Shown here in pieces: positions 8,993 through 17,129 of a DNA stretch of 43,569 bases. The DNA comes from Solobacterium sp. (GTDB lineage Bacteria > Bacillota_I > Bacilli_A > Erysipelotrichales > Erysipelotrichaceae), in assembly GCA_017432325.1 (NCBI GenBank), contig JAFRJJ010000012.1:1-43569 (forward strand). The letters are read 5' to 3'. The notes below the pieces were generated by a model. It made no database searches. It saw only the letters and a program-made list of their open reading frames with translations, and was not told the DNA's origin. A program made the translations under genes and the position numbers. Position 1 is the first letter of the stretch. Each line of letters begins with the position of its first letter.

Positions 8993-9721
8993 CAGTTCCT
9001 GCGCGACGATGTCATTGAACATCAGGAATGCAAAGGTGTCCGAAAGTACCGTATTTGATGTTTCGGAAAGGGAGACGGAAGGCAGTGTGATCACTTCATC
9101 AAAATTGTGACGCAGGGGATGTTTTGAATTGATCGTGATCAGAACAAGGTATGGTCTCTCATCGTTCGCTGTACGGAACTTCCGCATCAGATCCTGATAG
9201 GAAGAACCGCTGATCGCAGAATATATGATGACCATATCATCAGATGACAGATGATGCGGAATGAAATCCAGGGGCGGCAGCACAGCAGTGATATTGCTTT
9301 CAAAGTTCAGCGCTATCAGCATCTCTTCTGCCGGAAGTCTGGAAAGGTTTGCACCGAACAGCAGTACTCTGCGGCTTTCAGCCATTTTTGCGATCAGATT
9401 CCGTACTGTATCACGGTCAGTCGTTTCATATACCTGTTTCAGCAGTTTTCCGTATACGTCCGCATTGCTCTGACGGTCAGATCTTCCGGAAAGCTCACGG
9501 ATATCCTGGGCAAACTGATACTGGAACTCGGCAAATCCGCCAAAACCAAGCTTCTGCGCAAACCTGGTCAGAGCCGGTTTGGAAAAATTGCCCTGATTGG
9601 CTATTTCACTGATCGGAAGTGAAGCGTACTCTTCGGGAAATTTTTTGATCGATTCATAGATCTTGCGGTCATTTTTGGAAAAGGATGTTTTTCGGGAATC
9701 CATCAGATCGATTACATTCAT
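8969..9721 (-). CDS. MurR/RpiR family transcriptional regulator
   Basis: A 250-residue RpiR-type regulator. It has an N-terminal helix-turn-helix domain (about 1-75, ISEIANQGNFSKPALTRFAQKLGFGGFAEFQYQFAQ) and a C-terminal SIS domain (about 115-240, RRVLLFGANLSRLPAEEMLIAL ... DMVIIYSAISGSSYQDLM) that in this family binds a phosphosugar. I place the start at the ATG at 9721, because AGGAGA lies 8 bases upstream. A reading from 9745 adds eight residues over that site. It is divergent from the beta-glucoside PTS operon, and an inverted repeat plus the operon's promoter lie in the shared region, so it most likely represses or activates that operon. The effector is unproven, with glucose-6-P-type or glucosamine-6-P-type ligands plausible. 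Confidence 0.9.
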   Translation of the reverse strand: MNVIDLMDSRKTSFSKNDRKIYESIKKFPEEYASLPISEIANQGNFSKPALTRFAQKLGFGGFAEFQYQFAQDIRELSGRSDRQSNADVYGKLLKQVYETTDRDTVRNLIAKMAESRRVLLFGANLSRLPAEEMLIALNFESNITAVLPPLDFIPHHLSSDDMVIIYSAISGSSYQDLMRKFRTANDERPYLVLITINSKHPLRHNFDEVITLPSVSLSETSNTVLSDTFAFLMFNDIVAQELKKTDPKE

Positions 9722-9767
9722 AAATACTGTCTCCTGCGATGACATTATACAACAAAATAAAACGAAA

Positions 9768-9784
9768 TATGTTTCAAAAACATA
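9768..9784. promoter_or_regulatory. inverted repeat, candidate RpiR operator
   Basis: TATGTTT (9768-9774) and AAACATA (9778-9784) flank three bases. The repeat sits between the RpiR start and the -35 of the PTS operon. By position it is the best operator candidate for the RpiR protein. Confidence 0.5.
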
Positions 9785-9793
9785 AATTTATTA

Positions 9794-9822
9794 TTGACAC
9801 ATGTTTTAATTGGTACTATATT
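9794..9822 (+). promoter_or_regulatory. promoter of beta-glucoside PTS operon
   Basis: Perfect TTGACA (9794-9799), a 17-base spacer and TATATT (9817-9822). Transcription would start near 9829, directly before the cre site. Confidence 0.8.
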
Positions 9823-9833
9823 ATGGACGTGAG

Positions 9834-9850
9834 ATAAAAGCGCTTTCACA
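9834..9850 (+). promoter_or_regulatory. cre site (CcpA binding)
   Basis: The sequence ATAAAAGCGCTTTCACA agrees with the catabolite-responsive element consensus at all but two of 17 positions and contains the AAAGCGCTTT core. It lies just downstream of the predicted start of transcription, where CcpA would block the polymerase when preferred sugars are present. Confidence 0.75.
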
Positions 9851-9907
9851 AGGGAGGGTGCCGCGGCCCGATCAGCCCGGCATAAATAAAACAGGAGAAA
9901 AGAAAAC

Positions 9908-11167
9908 ATGGACAACTTTATGGATAAACTGATCTCGGTATCAGGAAAGTTTGCACAGAACAAAGCGTTGAATATTATTCAGGGGGCTTTCATGATGATG
10001 ATGCCTATCACCATGGTCGGAGGCTTCACAGCACTCTTCAACGGCATCGGGATTGATGCCTATCAGGCTTTCATCGCTTCCGCGGGAATCAAGGATGTTC
10101 TGAGTGTGATCTATCAGTGGACGATCGGAATGTTCGGTGTTTACGTATCATTCCTTGTCGCTTATCAGTTTGCAAATGTATATAAATGCGCTAAATCAAA
10201 TATCGCAGTCGGTCTGACTTCACTGGTCAGCTTCATGATCGTAACGCCGTTTATCGTGCCGGAAGAGCCGTATGCCGCAAGCACACTGCCTCTGAACTGG
10301 CTTGGATCCAGCGGCTTGTTTACAGCAATTATCATCGGCTTTGTGACAGGATTTATCTTCCTGTTCTGCCATAAAAACAATATTGTCATCAAACTGCCGG
10401 ATCAGGTTCCGCCGATGGTTTCCGCACAGTTTACAAGTATTATCCCTGCCGCACTGACGATGATCCTCTTCGGGATCGTCGGAAAGATCTTCGCGGGAAC
10501 ATCCCTGGGTTCTTTCCACCAGCTGATCTATACACTTGTTTCCACACCGCTTCACGCTGTAGGTTCCAATATCTTCGGACAGTGGATCCTGATGGTCGTA
10601 CTTTACGGCCTCTGGTTCTGCGGTATTCACGGCGGCATGACATGCGGACCGATCATCATGATGCTGTTCATGCAGCTTCAGATGGAAAACATGACAGCTT
10701 ACCAGGCTGGTCAGGCACTGCCCAACATGGTAGCGGGCGACGCGCTTTCCTTCGGAACAGGTTCTCTTCCACTGATCATTGCTGCACTGATCTTCTGCAG
10801 ATCCGAATCCTGCAAATCAATTACAAGACTTGGCTTTATCCCGGCATTCTTCGGTGTCGATGAACCGATCTATTTCGGACTTCCGATGATCCTGAACCCG
10901 ATGTTCTTCATCCCCTGGGTCCTGGTCGCTCCGACAGTTTCCGTTTTCGGAACACATCTGCTGAAGATGATCGGACTGCTTTCCTACAGCAACTGCACAG
11001 CCGGCTCAAATGCTTCGAACCTGCCGTTCTTTGTAGGAAACATGATGAACTACGGCGTATCCGGACTGATCTGGGGCTGCGTTCTGTTCGTGATCATCGT
11101 CCTTGCATACATTCCGTTTGTCAAAGCATATGACAAGCAGATGCTGGAACAGGAAAACGATCAGTAA
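9908..11167 (+). CDS. PTS sugar transporter EIIC, lactose/cellobiose family
   Basis: A 419-residue membrane permease of the LacE/CelB EIIC family, which carries a beta-glucoside or oligosaccharide across the membrane for phosphorylation by EIIB. About ten hydrophobic segments are visible. Family motifs include the N-terminal ALNIIQGAFMMMMPITMVGGF, the central HGGMTCGPI region and the active-site loop GVDEPIYFGLPMILNPMFFIPW. AGGAGAAAAGAAAAC precedes the ATG. It is the first gene of a four-gene operon with a deacetylase and two GH1 enzymes. No EIIA or EIIB is encoded in the operon, so those must come from elsewhere in the genome. Control by cre and the RpiR candidate operator is inferred from the upstream region. 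The substrate is probably a beta-linked disaccharide. Confidence 0.92.
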   Translation: MDNFMDKLISVSGKFAQNKALNIIQGAFMMMMPITMVGGFTALFNGIGIDAYQAFIASAGIKDVLSVIYQWTIGMFGVYVSFLVAYQFANVYKCAKSNIAVGLTSLVSFMIVTPFIVPEEPYAASTLPLNWLGSSGLFTAIIIGFVTGFIFLFCHKNNIVIKLPDQVPPMVSAQFTSIIPAALTMILFGIVGKIFAGTSLGSFHQLIYTLVSTPLHAVGSNIFGQWILMVVLYGLWFCGIHGGMTCGPIIMMLFMQLQMENMTAYQAGQALPNMVAGDALSFGTGSLPLIIAALIFCRSESCKSITRLGFIPAFFGVDEPIYFGLPMILNPMFFIPWVLVAPTVSVFGTHLLKMIGLLSYSNCTAGSNASNLPFFVGNMMNYGVSGLIWGCVLFVIIVLAYIPFVKAYDKQMLEQENDQ

Positions 11168-11186
11168 TAATCAATAATAAAATGAC

Positions 11187-11215
11187 AGGCGGAGGGGGGA
11201 ACTTCCGCCTTTTTT
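11187..11215 (+). terminator. intra-operon hairpin with T-run
   Basis: AGGCGGA (11187-11193) pairs with TCCGCCT (11204-11210), followed by six Ts. It lies between the EIIC gene and the deacetylase gene and may reduce rather than stop read-through, since no promoter is seen for the next gene. Confidence 0.7.
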
Positions 11216-11236
11216 GAAAATAGAAGGAGAAAGACC

Positions 11237-12028
11237 ATGAAATTATTAGTTCAGAGCGATGATTACGGTATAACAAGAGCAGTATCCCTCGGATGCATTC
11301 ACGGCATCAGGAATGGTGTGGTAAGAAATACAGGCATGTTTGCCAACATGCCCTGGATTGAAGAGTGTGTGGAGTGGATCCGTCCGTATCTGGATCAGAT
11401 CGCTTTCGGCATTGACCTGAATGCGTCCACAGGACCTTCGATCCTCGGACATGACCGTCTCCCAACACTGACGCATGAAGATGGAACGTTCCTTGGCTCA
11501 AAAGAAAACAGAGCGCTGGATACAGATGAAAACGATCATGATCACCTGGCTGCGCACAGGGATGAACTGTATGCGGAGTTCAAAGCACAGATCGAGCGTT
11601 ATATTGAACTGGTCGGTCATAAACCGGACTATATCCACAATCATGCATATGGAACCGCAACGACTGATGAAGTGACCAGAACTCTGGCAAAGGAATACGG
11701 TGTGCTCTGCTCTGTCGCGTTCATGGACAGGCCGGAAGTCAAAGAAGCAGGCATGGGCTGGTATGTCTGGGGAGGACCGGAAGCACAGCTGAAGGAAGAT
11801 CCCATTTCCTATATCACAGAAGATAAGGGCGGCATTCTCGGAAAAGAATACGGCTATATCGTTTCCCACTGCGGTTATGCGGATGCTGAATTGTTTGAAC
11901 TGACAAGTTTCTCCACCTGCAGAGTGAAGGACCTGGAATGCATGACCAGCGAACAGGTGAAAAACTGGGTCAAAGAAAACAATGTTGAACTTGCTTCATT
12001 CAACGATCTGCCGGAGGACTGGAAATGA
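11237..12028 (+). CDS. ChbG/YdjC-type carbohydrate deacetylase
   Basis: A 263-residue protein of the YdjC/ChbG family. Characterised ChbG removes an acetyl group from chitobiose-6-phosphate. The metal-binding start motif SDDYG (residues 7-11) and the HNHAYG motif (H134, H136) are present. The middle ligand motif, usually G-x-H-L, reads FGIDLNAS, placing Asp60 where a His is expected. I believe this form recurs in related Bacillota proteins, so it may be a subfamily feature rather than damage. AGAAGGAG lies before the ATG. Its stop overlaps the next GH1 start by 4 bases. In this operon it may trim acetylated beta-disaccharides before hydrolysis. Confidence 0.87.
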   Translation: MKLLVQSDDYGITRAVSLGCIHGIRNGVVRNTGMFANMPWIEECVEWIRPYLDQIAFGIDLNASTGPSILGHDRLPTLTHEDGTFLGSKENRALDTDENDHDHLAAHRDELYAEFKAQIERYIELVGHKPDYIHNHAYGTATTDEVTRTLAKEYGVLCSVAFMDRPEVKEAGMGWYVWGGPEAQLKEDPISYITEDKGGILGKEYGYIVSHCGYADAELFELTSFSTCRVKDLECMTSEQVKNWVKENNVELASFNDLPEDWK

Positions 12029-13407
12029 TGAAACTTCCGGAAAGCTTTCTCTGGGGGGCATCCACAAGCGCTTTTCAGATCGAAGGAGCTTACAACGTCG
12101 ATGGAAAAGGACTGGCAACCACAGACGTTAGAGAAGTCCCTGAAGGGATGGCAGATACGAAAGTAGCGTGTGACCATTATCATCATTGGAAAGAAGATGT
12201 GGATCTGATGGCAGAGCTCGGTCTGAAGGTATACCGCATGGGGTTCTCATGGAGCCGCATCATGCCGGATGAAACGCTTGTACCGAATGAAAAAGGACTG
12301 GCTTTCTATGATCAGCTGATCGACTATCTGCTGGAAAAGGGGATCGAACCATTTGTGACGCTCTATCATTTCGAATGTCCGCAGGCGCTGGTCGATGCGT
12401 TCGGCGGATGGAAGAGCAGGAAGATGATCGACGCATATGTAAAATATGCGGAAGTATGCTTCCGTCATTTCAAAGGAAGAGTTACGAAATGGGTGACGGT
12501 CAACGAGCAGCTGATCGCAACAGCTGCACCGGGACTGGCAATGGAATACCTGAAGGATCCGCATGAACGCGCGAAATGGATCTGGCAGATCAGCTATCAT
12601 GTATCCCTGGCAGAACACCGTGCATTCGATCTGCTCAGAACGATCGATCCGGATGCTGCCATCGGTCCGGTATGCGCTATTCAGGTCGTTTATCCCGCAT
12701 CCTCTGATCCGGAAGACATCCGGGCAGCACAGGAAGCAGAAGAAATGATGGAATTTGCCCTGCTGGATATGAGCGTATACGGAGAGTATTCCCCGTCTGC
12801 ACGTACATGGCTGAAAGAACGTGGTCTGCTTCCGGAAACAGAAACAGCAGATGAAGCAGTCCTGCATGGCTCAAGACCTGATTTTATTGGTGTGAACTAT
12901 TATTTCAGCACATGCGCGAAATATGAACAGAAGCCATTTGATTTCAACACATCATTCTTCTGGGCATCAGATGACTGCCGCATCATTCCGAATGAAAATC
13001 TGAAGAAGACCGAATGGATGAATATGGGGATCGATCCTCAGGGACTGTATAACGGCATGAGAAAGGTGTGGGAACGGTACCGTCTGCCGATGATCGTGAC
13101 GGAAAACGGAATGGCCGTGAGTGAGACACCCGATGAAGATGGCAGAATTCATGACACATACCGTATTGAGTATCTGAGAGATCATATCAATGCAGTGATG
13201 CGGCTGAGAGAAGAAGGCTATCCGGTATTCGGATACTGCCCGTGGAGCTTCATCGATGTTCTTTCATCTCATCAGGGTTTTTCCAAGCGGTACGGGCTGG
13301 TATTTATCGACCGTACGGAAACAGATCCGAAGGACTGCCGCAGGATCAAAAAGGACAGCTTCCGGTGGTATCATGATGTCATTGAAAAGGATGGAAGGGA
13401 TCTATGA
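12025..13407 (+). CDS. GH1 glycosidase, probable 6-phospho-beta-glucosidase
   Basis: A 460-residue family 1 glycosidase. The N-terminal signature LPESFLWGASTSAFQIEG is intact, the acid/base glutamate is E161 (TVNEQ) and the nucleophile is E360 (MIVTENG). The loop SSHQGFSKRYGLVFIDR gives Ser414, Lys421 and Tyr423, the Ser-x6-Lys-x-Tyr spacing used by LacG-type enzymes to hold the 6-phosphate of the substrate. It therefore likely hydrolyses the phosphorylated disaccharide delivered by the EIIC. GGAGG lies 7 bases upstream of the ATG. It overlaps the deacetylase gene and the third GH1 gene by 4 bases at each end, so the three are translationally coupled. Confidence 0.9.
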   Translation: MMKLPESFLWGASTSAFQIEGAYNVDGKGLATTDVREVPEGMADTKVACDHYHHWKEDVDLMAELGLKVYRMGFSWSRIMPDETLVPNEKGLAFYDQLIDYLLEKGIEPFVTLYHFECPQALVDAFGGWKSRKMIDAYVKYAEVCFRHFKGRVTKWVTVNEQLIATAAPGLAMEYLKDPHERAKWIWQISYHVSLAEHRAFDLLRTIDPDAAIGPVCAIQVVYPASSDPEDIRAAQEAEEMMEFALLDMSVYGEYSPSARTWLKERGLLPETETADEAVLHGSRPDFIGVNYYFSTCAKYEQKPFDFNTSFFWASDDCRIIPNENLKKTEWMNMGIDPQGLYNGMRKVWERYRLPMIVTENGMAVSETPDEDGRIHDTYRIEYLRDHINAVMRLREEGYPVFGYCPWSFIDVLSSHQGFSKRYGLVFIDRTETDPKDCRRIKKDSFRWYHDVIEKDGRDL

Positions 13408-14666
13408 CAAACAGATTTCTGGTCGGTGCTGCGACAGCAGGACATCAGGTAGAAGGAAACAATACAAACAGTGACACCTGGGCGATGGAACAGATGAAAT
13501 ACGGCGGTTATTCGGAAAAGTCCGGAATCGCCTGTGACCACTACAACCGCTGGAAGGAAGATATCGACATCATGAAAGCTGCCGGTCTCAATGCATACCG
13601 CTTCTCTTTGGAATGGGCACGTATTGAACCGCAGGAAGGTGTCTTTGACCGGGAAGCGACAGAACATTACCGCAGGATCCTGCTCTACTGCAGGGAATGC
13701 GGGATCGAACCGGTCGTTACGCTCGTTCATTTCACCTGTCCCAAATGGCTGATCGAACGGGGCGGATGGGAAGCAGATCAAACGGTTGAATATTTCCGCA
13801 GATATACGGAATATGTCTGCAGACAGTATGGTGATCTCCTGCATTACATCTGTACGCTTAATGAAGCTAATATGGGTGTTCTCATCAGTATCTTCATTGC
13901 CCAGGCAATGGCACACAGCCAGGAAGAAGGCGGAGCTCTGCAGATCGGCATGGATGTTGAAGCTATGGCTAAGGCAGATGCAGAAAAGAAAGAGGAAGAG
14001 CTTCAGGTCTTCGGATGCGAAGATCCCGCAGTCTTCACATCACCCCGTACAAAGCACGGAAATGATGTGATCCGCAGAGCACATATGGCAGCGGTCAGGA
14101 CGATCCATGAACTGCTTCCCAACGCAAAAGCAGGCATTACGCTGAGCCTGCGTGATATCCAGGCAGCTCCGGGCGGTGAAGCACGTGCTGCCCAAAGCTG
14201 GGAAGAAGAATTCCGCCAGTTCCTGCCTGCTATGCAGGAAGATGACTTCTTCGGACTGCAGAATTACACGCGTACCGTCATGGATGCCAGCGGGGAACTG
14301 GCACCGGAAACAGGCGCGGAACTGACCCAGATGGGTTATGAATATTATCCGCAGGGACTGGAACATGTGATCCGTACAGTTCACAAAGACTTCAAAGGAG
14401 AGATCCTTGTCACAGAGAACGGCGTTGCGACAGACGATGATACGCGCCGCGTGGAATTCATCAGGACCGCATTGGAAGGCGTCAGGGCCTGCCGCAGGGA
14501 TGGTATTCCGGTCAGCGGCTACTGCTATTGGTCACTCATGGACAATTATGAATGGCAGTCCGGTTATTCCATGCGTTTCGGACTGATCGGAGTAGACCGT
14601 AAGACACAGGAGCGTATTCCCCGTGAAAGCCTCTACTTCCTTGGTGAACAGCTGAGATCATTCTGA
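13404..14666 (+). CDS. GH1 beta-glucosidase, non-phosphorylated type
   Basis: A 420-residue, compact family 1 enzyme. The acid/base glutamate is E154 (CTLNEAN) and the nucleophile is E338 (ILVTENG). The C-terminal substrate loop reads SLMDNYEWQSGYSMRFGLIGVDR. The Glu-Trp pair (E383, W384) is what ordinary beta-glucosidases use to bind the free O4/O6 hydroxyls. The Ser-Lys-Tyr phosphate pocket of the upstream enzyme is absent. It is therefore likely to act on an unphosphorylated glycoside, unlike its two relatives in this window. A tract of about 35 residues rich in Glu and Ala (around 175-210) is inserted in the middle. It overlaps the preceding gene by 4 bases and ends the operon. Confidence 0.88.
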   Translation: MTNRFLVGAATAGHQVEGNNTNSDTWAMEQMKYGGYSEKSGIACDHYNRWKEDIDIMKAAGLNAYRFSLEWARIEPQEGVFDREATEHYRRILLYCRECGIEPVVTLVHFTCPKWLIERGGWEADQTVEYFRRYTEYVCRQYGDLLHYICTLNEANMGVLISIFIAQAMAHSQEEGGALQIGMDVEAMAKADAEKKEEELQVFGCEDPAVFTSPRTKHGNDVIRRAHMAAVRTIHELLPNAKAGITLSLRDIQAAPGGEARAAQSWEEEFRQFLPAMQEDDFFGLQNYTRTVMDASGELAPETGAELTQMGYEYYPQGLEHVIRTVHKDFKGEILVTENGVATDDDTRRVEFIRTALEGVRACRRDGIPVSGYCYWSLMDNYEWQSGYSMRFGLIGVDRKTQERIPRESLYFLGEQLRSF

Positions 14667-14676
14667 ACAGCCGTAT

Positions 14677-14716
14677 AACAGATCATTCTTCCGGTAAGGA
14701 GAACGGTCTGTTTTTT
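14677..14716 (+). terminator. terminator of beta-glucoside operon
   Basis: AACAGATC (14677-14684) pairs with GGTCTGTT (14705-14712) with a wobble pair, extended by an inner TTCTT/AAGGA stem, and is followed by a T-run. Confidence 0.75.
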
Positions 14717-14740
14717 GTTTAGGTAAGTGTGATCATTAAT

Positions 14741-14770
14741 AGTTAGTTATAACTAACTTTGTGCTATGAT
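14741..14770 (+). promoter_or_regulatory. 18-bp palindrome at the gpmA promoter
   Basis: AGTTAGTTATAACTAACT (14741-14758) is a perfect palindrome. A -10-like TATGAT follows at 14765-14770, so the palindrome covers the -35 position. It resembles MarR-type operators in general form, and no MarR gene is in this window. Confidence 0.6.
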
Positions 14771-14792
14771 AAATCCATGGAGGTTAATTGCT

Positions 14793-15542
14793 ATGAAACT
14801 TGTATTGATCCGTCACGGAGAAAGTGAGTGGAACAAACTGAATTTATTTACCGGCTGGACAGATGTGGATCTGAGTGAAAAAGGACATGAGGAAGCGAAG
14901 AATGCAGGAAGGCTGCTGAAAGCGGAGGGATTTGATTTTGATGTCTGCTATACGTCGATCCTCAAGCGTGCCATCCATACACTGGATCATGTGCTTGATG
15001 AAATGGACAGGGTATGGCTTCCGGTAGTGAAATCCTGGAAACTGAATGAGCGTCATTACGGTGCGCTGCAGGGACTGAACAAGGCGGAAACTGCTGAAAA
15101 ATACGGAGAGGAGCAGGTAAAGATCTGGCGCAGGTCCTTTGATGTCAAACCGCCCGCACTGGATCTGACAGATGAAAGAGCGCCGCAGAACCAGGCTATG
15201 TTCCGGGAGATCCCGGCAGAAGAACTCCCTCTTCATGAATCACTGGAGACTACGATCGAGCGGGTCGTACCTTATTTTGAGCAGGTGATCAAAGAAGACA
15301 TGAAAGCCGGAAAACGCGTGCTGATCGCTGCGCACGGAAACTCGCTCAGAGCACTGGTCAAGTATTTTGACGGTCTTTCAGATGATGAGATCATCGGTGT
15401 GAACATTCCGACAGGCTCCCCGCTTGTCTATGAATTCGATGATGAATTCCACGTGATCAGGCATTATTATCTTGGAATGAGTGAAGAGGAGCTCAAGGCA
15501 AAAATGGATGCTGTGGCAAAACAGGGCTCCGCTCAGAAATAA
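14793..15542 (+). CDS. gpmA: 2,3-bisphosphoglycerate-dependent phosphoglycerate mutase
   Basis: A 249-residue phosphoglycerate mutase that interconverts 3- and 2-phosphoglycerate in glycolysis. The N-terminal [22 protein letters not shown] is diagnostic, with His8 as the phosphohistidine. [34 protein letters not shown] and the second catalytic region [14 protein letters not shown] follow, and the length is typical of GpmA. The ATG at 14793 has GGAGG nine bases upstream. A longer frame from 14766 adds nine residues and would pass through the ribosome binding site. It appears monocistronic, and a perfect palindrome covers its promoter, so it may be regulated by a dedicated repressor, which is unusual for a core glycolytic gene. 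Confidence 0.96.
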   Translation: MKLVLIRHGESEWNKLNLFTGWTDVDLSEKGHEEAKNAGRLLKAEGFDFDVCYTSILKRAIHTLDHVLDEMDRVWLPVVKSWKLNERHYGALQGLNKAETAEKYGEEQVKIWRRSFDVKPPALDLTDERAPQNQAMFREIPAEELPLHESLETTIERVVPYFEQVIKEDMKAGKRVLIAAHGNSLRALVKYFDGLSDDEIIGVNIPTGSPLVYEFDDEFHVIRHYYLGMSEEELKAKMDAVAKQGSAQK

Positions 15543-15625
15543 CAGTATAAAAATATATCCGGGATCAGAATGAAAACTGTTTCTGTAATTCTTTCTGTTT
15601 TTTCTGTTTTGTGCGGATAATCAAC

Positions 15626-15654
15626 TTTTGATTTGCAGTCCTCTGTATTATAAT
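15626..15654 (+). promoter_or_regulatory. promoter of aminotransferase gene
   Basis: TTTTGA (15626-15631), 17 bases, then a consensus TATAAT (15649-15654), about 50 bases before the start codon. Confidence 0.5.
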
Positions 15655-15707
15655 CTCACTGTCTGTCAAAAAAATGATCGATAAGTGACAGTTCTGGAGG
15701 AACTACG

Positions 15708-17009
15708 ATGAAACCATATATTGAGATGACTTCTGAAGAACTCATTGAAGAACGTGCAAGACTGAAAGCACAGTATAAAAAAATACAGGCACAGGGCCTG
15801 ACTCTGGATATGAGCCGCGGAAAGCCGTGCCAGGAACAGCTTGACCTTTCCATGGGAATGATGGATGTTCTGAATTCATCAACGGACCTGACATGTGAAG
15901 ACGGTACGGACTGCCGGAACTACGGTTCTCTGACAGGCATCGAAGAAGCGCGTGAACTGCTCGGAGATATGATGGAGAACAATCCGAAGGATATTATCAT
16001 CTACGGAAACTCTTCACTGAATGTCATGTTCGATACAGTCAGCAGATGCTGGACACACGGTGTCATGGGAAATACTCCCTGGTGCAAACAGCCGGAAGTC
16101 AAATTTCTCTGCCCGGTACCCGGTTATGACCGCCATTTCGCGATCACCGAGTACTTCGGCATCAAGATGATCCCGGTACCGATGACGCCGACCGGACCTG
16201 ATATGGACATCGTAGAGAAACTGGTTGCGGAAGATGAGACCATCAAGGGTATCTGGTGTGTACCGAAGTATTCCAACCCGCAGGGTATCTCCTATGATGA
16301 TGAAACTGTCCGCAGGTTTGCCAGACTGGAACCGGCAGCACCTGATTTCCGTATTTTCTGGGATAATGCCTACGGCATGCATCATCTGTATGATCACCAT
16401 CAGGACTACCTGATCGAGATTCTGGCGGAATGCAAACGCGCAGGAAATCCTGACCTTGTATATAAGTTCGCTTCCACATCCAAGATCACGTTCCCGGGAA
16501 GCGGTATTGCGGCATTTGCGACAAGCCCGAACAATATGGACGATTTCACATCCTATCTTCGTCATCAGACGATCGGCCATGATAAGGTCAACCAGCTGCG
16601 TCATGTCCGCTTCTTCGGAGATATTCACGGCATGGTGGAGCATATGCGGAAACACGCGGATATTATCCGTCCGAAGTTTGAAGCGGTGGAAAACATTCTT
16701 GAAAGAGACCTGGAAGGTCTGGGGCTCGGTACATGGACAAAACCGCTGGGCGGATACTTCATTATGTTTGATTCCTATCCGGGATGCGCAAAAGATATCG
16801 TGGCACGCGCAAAAAAAGCAGGTGTTGTCATGACGCCAGCAGGTGCTACATGGCCTTACGGAAAGGATCCCAACGATTCCAACATCCGTATCGCACCGAC
16901 TTATCCTTCCATGGGTGAGCTGGAGAACGCGATGAACATCTTCACATTGTGCGTCAGGATCTCGGCAGCGAAAAAGATCCTCCAGGAACGCGGAGATTAC
17001 AACCGGTAA
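15708..17009 (+). CDS. aspartate aminotransferase, type Ic (AspT-like)
   Basis: A 433-residue PLP-dependent aminotransferase of fold type I. The sequence follows the type Ic aspartate aminotransferases (Corynebacterium AspT, Mycobacterium Rv3722c) rather than AspC. Diagnostic segments are LTLDMSRGKPCQEQLDLS, DGTDCRNYGSL, CPVPGYDRHFAITEYFGI, IWCVPKYSNPQGISY, and the PLP lysine in FASTSKITFPGSG (K259). It would make aspartate from oxaloacetate and glutamate. CTGGAGGAAC precedes the ATG. The gene stands alone between its own promoter and a strong terminator. Family call is firm and activity well supported by family knowledge. Confidence 0.93.
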   Translation: MKPYIEMTSEELIEERARLKAQYKKIQAQGLTLDMSRGKPCQEQLDLSMGMMDVLNSSTDLTCEDGTDCRNYGSLTGIEEARELLGDMMENNPKDIIIYGNSSLNVMFDTVSRCWTHGVMGNTPWCKQPEVKFLCPVPGYDRHFAITEYFGIKMIPVPMTPTGPDMDIVEKLVAEDETIKGIWCVPKYSNPQGISYDDETVRRFARLEPAAPDFRIFWDNAYGMHHLYDHHQDYLIEILAECKRAGNPDLVYKFASTSKITFPGSGIAAFATSPNNMDDFTSYLRHQTIGHDKVNQLRHVRFFGDIHGMVEHMRKHADIIRPKFEAVENILERDLEGLGLGTWTKPLGGYFIMFDSYPGCAKDIVARAKKAGVVMTPAGATWPYGKDPNDSNIRIAPTYPSMGELENAMNIFTLCVRISAAKKILQERGDYNR

Positions 17010-17018
17010 TACCAATCA

Positions 17019-17051
17019 CGTTTATCTGTATATGGCAGGTAAACGTTTTTT
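17019..17051 (+). terminator. terminator of aminotransferase gene
   Basis: CGTTTATCTG (17019-17028) pairs with CAGGTAAACG (17036-17045) with one wobble, followed by six Ts. Confidence 0.85.
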
Positions 17052-17076
17052 GATGTTCATCGTGATACATTCCTCG

Positions 17077-17106
17077 TTGAATGTCAAATTAGCGCTAATG
17101 TATAAT
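17077..17106 (+). promoter_or_regulatory. promoter with palindrome in the spacer
   Basis: TTGAAT (17077-17082), an 18-base spacer, then TATAAT (17101-17106). The spacer contains the 12-bp palindrome ATTAGCGCTAAT (17088-17099), placed where a repressor would block polymerase. Confidence 0.6.
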
Positions 17107-17129
17107 CGGATTACACGGAGTGCTGTCAG

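Noticed and set aside
16014..17015. 333-residue minus-strand open frame
   Set aside because: It lies entirely antisense to the aspartate aminotransferase, whose motifs are intact. The length reflects codon bias on the coding strand.
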